Assembly (NCBI GenBank): GCA_033964015.1
Contig: CM066925.1
Location: 6,477,498 to 6,541,497 of the forward strand
DNA length: 64,000 nt
Origin: Scolanthus callimorphus
Lineage: Eukaryota > Cnidaria > Anthozoa > Actiniaria > Edwardsiidae
Direction of reading: 5' to 3'
Under the pieces are notes generated by a model that worked only from the letters and a program-made list of their open reading frames with translations, ran no database searches and was not told the origin of the DNA. Every line of letters starts with the position of its first letter. The first letter of the stretch is position 1. Of this stretch, positions 13,333 through 22,300 are shown one piece after another. Position numbers and translations under genes: made by a program.

Positions 13333-16300
13333 TCGTCATAATGATGAATTTATCTGTAATATTTTGTACATAGAGAATAATACATTCGCGCGCGGAGATG
13401 CGGAAATTTTGGGGAGATATCAAATTGAAAACGCAGAGATAAATTCTACATCTCTAAGCGTCCACGTGTTGTTCTGTTTATTAAATTAACCGTTTAATTG
13501 TATTTTCTGAAACAAGGGCATTTCATTGGGAAGTACGTTCCACATGCAGAAAAATATCGCATCTTTACGTGTGCTGAGAAATTTCTCAGTGATAGAAATC
13601 CTCGTAAAACACGAGGAAAAACACGTGAAAACATCGAGTGTTGAAAATTTATCTCGCGAATGAGCGCAGCGAACGAGTGGAATATATGTTTAAGGTCATA
13701 GAACAAATCAGGGAGAAAACCTTTCATTGAATAACACGGGCAATGTAAGTATGCATTAGGAGAGGTCTTTAATGCTGATGTATATAGCTTCTGTGACTCT
13801 TGATAAAGCCCGGTGCACACTAGCGACATAAGGACGTTATTTTGCAACGATAAAAGCATGGGAAAATAACTGAAATAATCAATATTTTCCATGGATTATC
13901 ATTCGATTACTTCACCAAAGCAATTTTAAGTTATTTTTTTTGTGGACTTCAACGTTTTGAAACCACTAAATTTTGTTCGCGTGATATTTTTCTTATGTCG
14001 TTATGTCGCAAGTGTGCACCAGGCATAACTGTGAATTTTAGTCATGGAAAGGGGTTAATAAAATTAGGATACTGAGAAAAACGAGTGAGACCACCGAGAT
14101 CCAGGAATTTCAGAGGGGGCGTTCTGGATAGTGATAATATAGGGACCGAAATTTGAAAATTTCCATCAGTAAATACTATAAATACATGAGAAGATCTCCC
14201 GAAACATTTGGGGCGGGGGGGGGGGGGGGGGGGGTTCAGCCCCCTTTTCCCCACGTCGTTGATCCGCCCTGAAATTGCGAACGTGTAGGGACTGATTAAC
14301 AAAGAGGACGCAAGGGGAGGCCAGCGTCGCGGTCCACAATAAAGCGGAAGATTGATTGTTATAATAATTTATTGACAATGATTATAATATGTCACGAACG
14401 AACGTGTTTCAACTTGATATGAGTTATATCGCCGAGTTATATGAGTGATATAAACTAGTGAAACCGATTGACAATAATTATAATATGTCACGAACGAGCG
14501 TGCTTCATCTTGATATGAGTTATATCGCCGAGTTATATGAGTGATATAAACTAGTGAAACCGATTCTATAGTGTCTAAAGTGTCAGTTCTTGCGAGAAAA
14601 GCATTCATAATAATAATATTTAACAATAATAATATTTCATGTCTATAGCTTATTTTCCAAAAAATGCCTTAATGCGTTTTACTACAAAGTACAGAAAAAT
14701 GAAATCATGCGTCTATATTTTTTGTTATTGTTTTGGCTGCTATAGCTAAATCTGGCCAGCAGTCGACCTGAGTGCTCGCCTAACACAGGAACTTATGAGC
14801 TTGGTCAGGTATGTTAGAGTCATACTATCGACCTGATTGCTCGCCTAACATAGGAACTTATGAGCTTGGTCAGGTATGTTAGAGTCATACTATCGACCTG
14901 AGTGCTCGCCTAACATAGGAACTTATGAGCTCGGTCAGGTATGTTGGAGTCATACCATTGAATTCATGCTTCAAGCTTTTAGAATTTTAAAAACTTAAAA
15001 GAACCTTCAGCCAAGACGAGCGACCTCCATCTACAAAACCGCAGCAGCACTTCGGCCTGATCTCAGTTGACCACACGGCTTGATGGATACAAACAGTGGA
15101 ACATCGAAATTGAAAGAATTTTTGTAAGGGAGTTTTAACTCGAAAAAAAGGGAGAATAACATCCCACTCGCGTAACAGAAGGTGCAAGCACCATCTGTCT
15201 TGCGTTTTGTAGAGCTGAGGTCGCTCGTCTTGGCGTGGTATCCTTTTTTGGATAATATATAGATTTAGACACTGGCTAAAAGCGGAGCTCCTGGCTCAGT
15301 ATTTTTCCATGTGAACTGAAAAAAAGAAAAATATACACAAAAATAAAATGTGAAAAAATAAGGAAATGCAAATCAAGTATATATATCATCAGGCTTCCCA
15401 TGTATACATGGTCTGCCACCAAAATACTAACTTGAAAAATTTTAAAGTAAGTTTTACCTGCCATAAGTATATAAAAAATATGAATTTATATCTATCAAAA
15501 TATATCAATGTCAATTTCTATATATTTACAATATATTTAGGCCTTGCCGAGTGTCTATAAGATCCCATTCCTTCACAACAATACGAAATTATTTGCCAAG
15601 GTGGTTACTATTTTGGCACAGAAAAGCCCCTTGAAGATGTTCGCCCTACTCAACCATCTCCTTAGCTTGGATCTTGACTTGCGGGGCTTTTCCGCATCCT
15701 TCTCGTGACATTTGCCATCGATGCTTTCCGTTATTGAAGATTGCGATTCCAATGATGCTTTGTGATGGTCATCTGTGACCGCGCCATAGACGATGCTTGC
15801 CTCCGTTGCAGGAGTCGCGTCAAAAGACATGGCGGTGATGTCGGCTTTGATGTTACCATCTTTGAGTGCGTTGTAGTCGACTGAGCTCTCATCTGTGACC
15901 GCGCCATAGACGGTGATTGCCTCCTTTGCAGAAGTTGCGTCAAAAGACATGGCGGTGATGTCGGCTTTGATGTTACCATCTTTGAGTGCGTTGTCGTCGA
16001 CTGTGCTCTCATTGCCATAGACAGTGCATGCCTCCGTTGCAGGAGTTGCGTCAAAAGACATGGCGGTGATGTCGGCTTTGATGTTACCATCTTGGAGTGC
16101 GTTGTCATCGACTGTGCTCTCACTTGTGACAGAGACAGTACTTTCCTCGCTAGTTACTGGATCTGTGTCAAAAGACATAGCGGTGATGTTGGCTTTGATG
16201 CTATCATCTTGGAGTGCGTTGTCGTCGACTGCGCTCGCATTTGTGACGGCGTTATCGACAGCGCATGCCTCGCTGGTTACTGGATCTGTGTCAAAAGACA

Positions 16301-19300
16301 TAGCGATGATGCTGGCTTTGGTGCTACCATCTTTGAGTGCCTCCATGTCGACTGCGCTCTCACTTGTGTCCGTATCATTGCTTTGTTGATAAACTCCCCT
16401 TCCACCGAGGATAGGCCCGAGATCGATGTTAAAAAGGTCTTGTGTAGTCGAGGTCTCGGGTCTTTCACCACTGAGGACAGGTCCCAGGTAGATGTCACCA
16501 GGACCAAGGCGTGCGTCTTCCTCGGGTGAAAGCCGCTCGGTGGGCAGAGGAGGTCTTCGTCATCATCGTCATCAGCTAGCACAGGCCCGAGGATGCTCTC
16601 CAGGTCCGGCTCGTTCGTTTCGGCAAGGTCTTGCGGGGAGCTTGCAGACGACTGCTCGTATCGGGGAACTTGAGCGAAGTTACTATACGAACTATACGGT
16701 CCATACTGATTGCTGTGCACATCTTGGTCCTGGTATCCATGGACTCCGTCTCCGTAGCCGTATTGTGATGCTCTGTACTGAGATCCGTTACTATATGACC
16801 CATAGTGGTTGTTGTACACTGGATGGTAACCATGGACTCCGTTTCCGTAGCCGTACTGAGATGCTCCGTACTGAGGTCCGTAACAATGTGAGCCATACTG
16901 ATTGTTGTGCACTGGATGATATCCATGGACTCCGTAGTCGTGATCATAAGGAGGCGGGCCGCAATGGTAGACAGGGGTTCCTCTAGTAGTTTGTGTGTAG
17001 TCTTGATAGGAGGCATTCGGATATGCTGTTTGGGGTGAATATGAGGAAGCTTGAAAACTATCCTCGTCTTCCAAGACTGCCGTGTAATGCGTGACCTTCG
17101 TCAGCCTCAATTGTTTTGTCACGCCGTCCGCGTCAGTGCATCCCACGACGCGCGTCTCGACGTCTTTACGCGTGAGAGCCATGGCGGGAACGAACAAAAC
17201 GACTCTTACTGGTCTACTTGTTTGCTTTACTCTGTTCTAATTCATCTTCGGCTCATTATTGACGTAACGCGCGCGCCATACGTAGGCAAGACGTGTTTCA
17301 AAGAATACTCACGGAACGCACGCGCATTGTGTATTCTACTTCCAGTGAGCTTCCGGTGCGCGCTGATTGGCTAAGAAGTTTCCGCCAAGTCTCCAAAATG
17401 AAAAAAAGAAAATCCCGTAGAAAAAAGTACTAAAAAAAATCTTAACTTAATTTAAAAGAATAGTCACGGAACGCACGCGCATTGATCCCTGCGTTCATTA
17501 TTCTATTTCCGGTGAAATGGCGCGCGCTGATTGGTTAAGACGTTTCCGCCAAGTCTCAAAAACGGTCTAGAAAATCGCGTAGAAAAAAGTACTAGCTTGA
17601 AAAATCTTAACGTAAAGCCATGGCCAAACGAAACGCAAGTCGATGCAAGTTGTGACTTGCACAGACTTGCGCTCACTTGCGTTGAGGTGGCCAACGAGAT
17701 GCAAGTTTTGATGCAAGTTGAGTGTTTTGGTGCTTTGCGCCCGCTAATGACGACATGATCACGCCACTTTCGAACACTAGCGCGCGCTAAAGCTAGTATT
17801 TTTCTTAGTAAAAAAGACAAGAAAAATAAAGAAATCTCACCCAGTTTCTTGAAAATAACAGCTAGAAATATAAGAGCAATATTTTCATGACTTGTTTTGG
17901 TCATAATATTTCGTTAATTCGGAAAACGAAGAAAATTGGAAACTTGCATCAACTTGCGTACACTTGCGATGTGGTGGCCAAACGAGACGCAAGTTGTCGC
18001 AAGTTGCGTGAAAATTTGAACATGTTCAAAGTGGACGCTAAGTGGGCTAAGATCTCTCCGCCAACTCTCAAAAAAGGAAAATCTTGTAAAGAGGCCCTCC
18101 CTAGACTTTGAGTCAAGGCATAAATATCCATTCGAAACAACAAAAACTAGCAAGTTTTTTGAAATTTCAATATGGAGTATGGATGCTTCGAAAGGTCAGT
18201 TTTTTTTTCTCAGGGCTGGAAATTGTGATCAGGTGGTCGCATGGGCGAACACAAATGGTCGCATGGGCGACCACAAATGGTCGCATGGGCGACCACAAAT
18301 GGTCGCCTGGGCGACCACAAATCAGCGTTAGGCGATTTATTTGAACTTAGGCACCAGTGTCGACTCAATATTTTGGTACTCTTTTCAAGCTTGATGACAC
18401 CTGGCGACCAAAAGTTATGTCCAGGTGACCAGATTTTTGCGCTTGGTCGCTAACTGGCGACTAAGAAAAAAAAGTTAATTTCCAGCCCTGAAGAGTCCGG
18501 GTCAGTCACTTCTTTGTTATTGTTTTCGTTCGATATTAGAAGACGAATTACGTGTAGAAATTTCTTAACAAGTATCGAAAAATAAAGGTTGATTTACCAA
18601 AATCAATAGAGAACATTGCTGTATATTCTCTAAATCAGCCGATGGAAATTAATGCTTTTTCCGACTTATGTTGCTATGCTGTCAAAATGGCGGCTGACAC
18701 AGGCCCTCAGATAAAGCAGATTTCGTATGACTGTGAAAAGTACCGTGACACGGCGCGGTACTGTCGCGGTGGCGGTACCGAACCTGGCCTGCTGTTTTCT
18801 GCTGTAGATACCGAACGAAATCGTGTAGTCGCGGTACGGTCACGGACGCGGCGCGGTACAACTCTTTCGCGGTACTTTTCACAGTCATACGAAATCTGCT
18901 CTCTATATATTTTTTATTTTATTTCAAATTTTATACAATACATTCTTAACCCAACACCAAAAACCCATATACATTTCGCTTGTTTTTTTTTTCATTTGTG
19001 CTTTACATAAATATAACTCATTGCTTTAAAAACACTTTTTTTTCATTTGAACTTTCTTTGTGGGTATGATATAACGAAAAGAAAAAAACGCACAAAACAC
19101 TTCGACACAATACAACAATACACAATACATATTTCAACCAGAGTTAAGTGCCAAATTCAAAAACTTCCATTTCTCAAGATGAATAGGTAGCTTATTAGCC
19201 AACTTAGCCGCATGTCGCTCTACTTTCTCCATGGAGAATGCTCTATACTTTTTATGTTCCAGGAACTCCCGATCCCAAGGCCCCATCCCACGCGGTAGTA

Positions 19301-22300
19301 GATGCTGCTGTGTTTACGCCATTCCTCCACCTCATCTCTCCCTCTGTGGGTTCTCCAGTCAAGTTAGCTTTCATCACCAGTGTACAATGCATGTGCACTC
19401 ACCTCGCACTCACACCTGATACCTCAGCGCACAGTTGTATTGTGCGCGCATCTTGTTGTGATCTTATTGAGGACACGGACTTCAAAGTTAGACTCGCTTT
19501 CAGGTACGGTGACTTGGACATACTGGTTTGATTCACAGGGAATTTTTGCAGAAACCCAACCATGGGAAATGCTGAATTTCCCTTGGTAGAAGAATGGGAA
19601 GTGTTCTGAATTTCCATGGCGATCTATGTGATTCCCGAACACTTCCCTTGGGAAATTCAGCTTCTCCCATGGATGGGTTTTTGCAGAAATTCCCTGTGAT
19701 TGTATAACAGCATTAATAGAACAGTTATAGGGGCCTAATCACCCACAATGCTTTGCTTTGCCGACATTTTCCATACCATCGAAACTTAGAGACTCGACAA
19801 AAAAATCTTTTTAGTGCTGATTTACATCAAACAAAATATCTTTGGCAATTTTAAGCCGAAAAAATATACGGCTAATTTTTTCTAGTAGGCTGGAATATGT
19901 AATTGAAGGTTTGCGCCAATCTAAATCTAAAAATCTAAAAAATGTCGTAAAAGTCGCAATTTCTAGCTTACTTTGGAGTCAGTTCCATCCTGCACCTTTT
20001 GTTTTTCTCCAGCAAAGTGATATCATATGTAGTGCGACCACAGTCTACCACCACAGGAAGCCCACCACTGAGCGTGATGTCCAAGCTGAAGAAAGCGTTT
20101 GTTGATGCGTCGAGTGGGAGTGGCGCGAGGCATCATGGGAAAGCCAACACACGAATGCAGGTAATGAATAGTTACTGTACAAAGTTAGTAGAGGGACTAA
20201 ATATGCTATATATCACAACCTAAGGCTCTCTGCCTAATAACACAGCGACTTTCTGCAGAAACCCTTTCTCGGGAAAAGCTGAATTTCTCAAAGCATGCAT
20301 GGGAAGTGTTAGGAATTCACATGGATAGCCATGGGAAATCCGAACACTTCCCATTCTTTTACCATAGGAAACTCGGCTTTTACCATTGATGGGTTTCTGC
20401 AGAAATTTCCTGTGTAAAAAGCAATTTCAATGTGAACAGCTTTAAAAGGTCTCATCCTGCCTAGATTTTCACATTTTATAATAGCCCGAGGCTAATATAT
20501 TCTACCATTTTAACTTTTGTACGCGCAGTTCTTGACCGACCGTTACAAACGATAGCGCTTCTTATGACGCAATGATTAGACGTTTGACCAGTATTTAACC
20601 ATTATCCTGCGAGATTGCCCAGAATATCGTCTGATACTTAGCCGACGAGGGGTACGCAGTCCCGAAATCAGACGATATTGTGCAAAAATCGAGCAGGATA
20701 ATGGTTTTATTATTCAGCTCATCGATAGCACACTAACATCCCAGAAATAATTTTCTTTTCCGTATTAAATACGAGCTCAACACATTTCCATCAGATGACG
20801 GATATCACAGGATATATGTCATGTACAAGACAGCTATTGGCGTTCCAATGACCATATTTGGGCATCGATGTGCTGAATAATAATGTAGATTGTACGAAAT
20901 TCGTTTATTTACATTTTCTTCGCAAGTTTTAAACCAATCACTCTCCAACTTGCCAGTTTACTTGTCTATAAAAGTTTCGCATATTTAGACGCGTGACATT
21001 TGCGGCCGCCTTTCGACAGTCATGTGACAACCGCTCTATCCCGCCATGTTTGACGAGTATAGAGCAGATTTCGTATGACTGTGAAAAGTGCCGCAACAAA
21101 GTTGTGCCGCGCCGCGACCGTGACCGTACCGCGACTACGCTATTTCATTCCGTATCTACAGCAGGCCAGCTTCCGTGCTGCGACCGCGACCGCGTGTTGC
21201 AGCACTTTTTACAGTCATACGAAATCTGCTCTATCAATCTGGCTATGTTACTTGTTTGTGTTTAGGAGACAGTAGTTCTGACGATTGGTCAACTTGGCCG
21301 TACAGCCCAGGGTGAGCTACTACTAATAGTCATGGTCAGTCTGCTTGAAAGTCTTCGGGCGCAGTCTGTTTACGTCAGAGCTCAAGCCTTCGAACAGGTA
21401 TAGTAGGGAATACATTACAGGGACGGATTTAAGGGGGGGAGGGGGGCGGCCCCTTTCTCGGGAGATTTCCCCAAACATTTACTCTATTTGCTGGAGGAAA
21501 TTCCCCATCCCCATCCCATGTTTTCATGTCCCCCCTCCCCCCAAAGTACAGCCCCAAACAAAGTTATTTTTTCACGCACGATTTTTATAAGACTCAGTTT
21601 GGGTCTTCAAGTACGAATCAGAATGAATGTAATTACCAGAAAATAACCCGTCACTCTGTCACAAAAACGTTTCCAGTTATTTACCTGCTGAATTTGTCTC
21701 ACCGAAAAGAAATGAGGAGAAGACTCTGTAATCTTCAAGTTTTCGGGCTTCCTGTGTTTCACGCACGCGCGCTAAAAGTGGCGAACAAATAATTGGCCAA
21801 TCAGAAACGTTCCTCTGTAAAATTGGCGCTTTTCTGTGCGCACTATTCAGGTGCCAAAATAGATTCAGTCGCGTCAAGTATTTGAATAATCACCGAGCTC
21901 CCTGAAAATGTGTAATCAATAAAAGGGTATTTTCATCCCGGGACCAAGGCTTCGCTGCTTACTTTACTTACTTTTTTTTATTTAAAAAATGGCCTTCTCA
22001 AAATTAGCTGTCAACAGCATTAAATCGGGAGAAAAAATAATGGGGGCCAGATATCAATTATGTCGATCAAACTTCCCTATTTGGCAACTAAATTGGCACC
22101 TGTCGGAAAAAGTTAATGGCGGGCCCTGCTCTGATTGCCCATTTTGTCACCAGATTCAAGACATCGCCAAGTCTCGTGGAAAGAAGATGCGCGAGTTGTT
22201 TTCCGAGTTCAAGGAGGCGATTTGTGAGTTTGTTGCGAATGCTATCCACGACACAGAGATTTCCAGCCCATCATCCAAGGAGTCCCTAGACATCGTGAAC

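Noticed and set aside
14757..14957. CRISPR-like array
   Set aside because: The 65-bp units are contiguous near-identical copies with no unique spacers, and the context is a eukaryotic intron.
15731..16529. Ser/Thr/Leu- and Val/Ala-rich ORFs overlapping the nested gene (15731-16123 minus, 16024-16529 plus)
   Set aside because: They are other-frame shadows of the acidic repeats; unit lengths divisible by three keep all frames open together.
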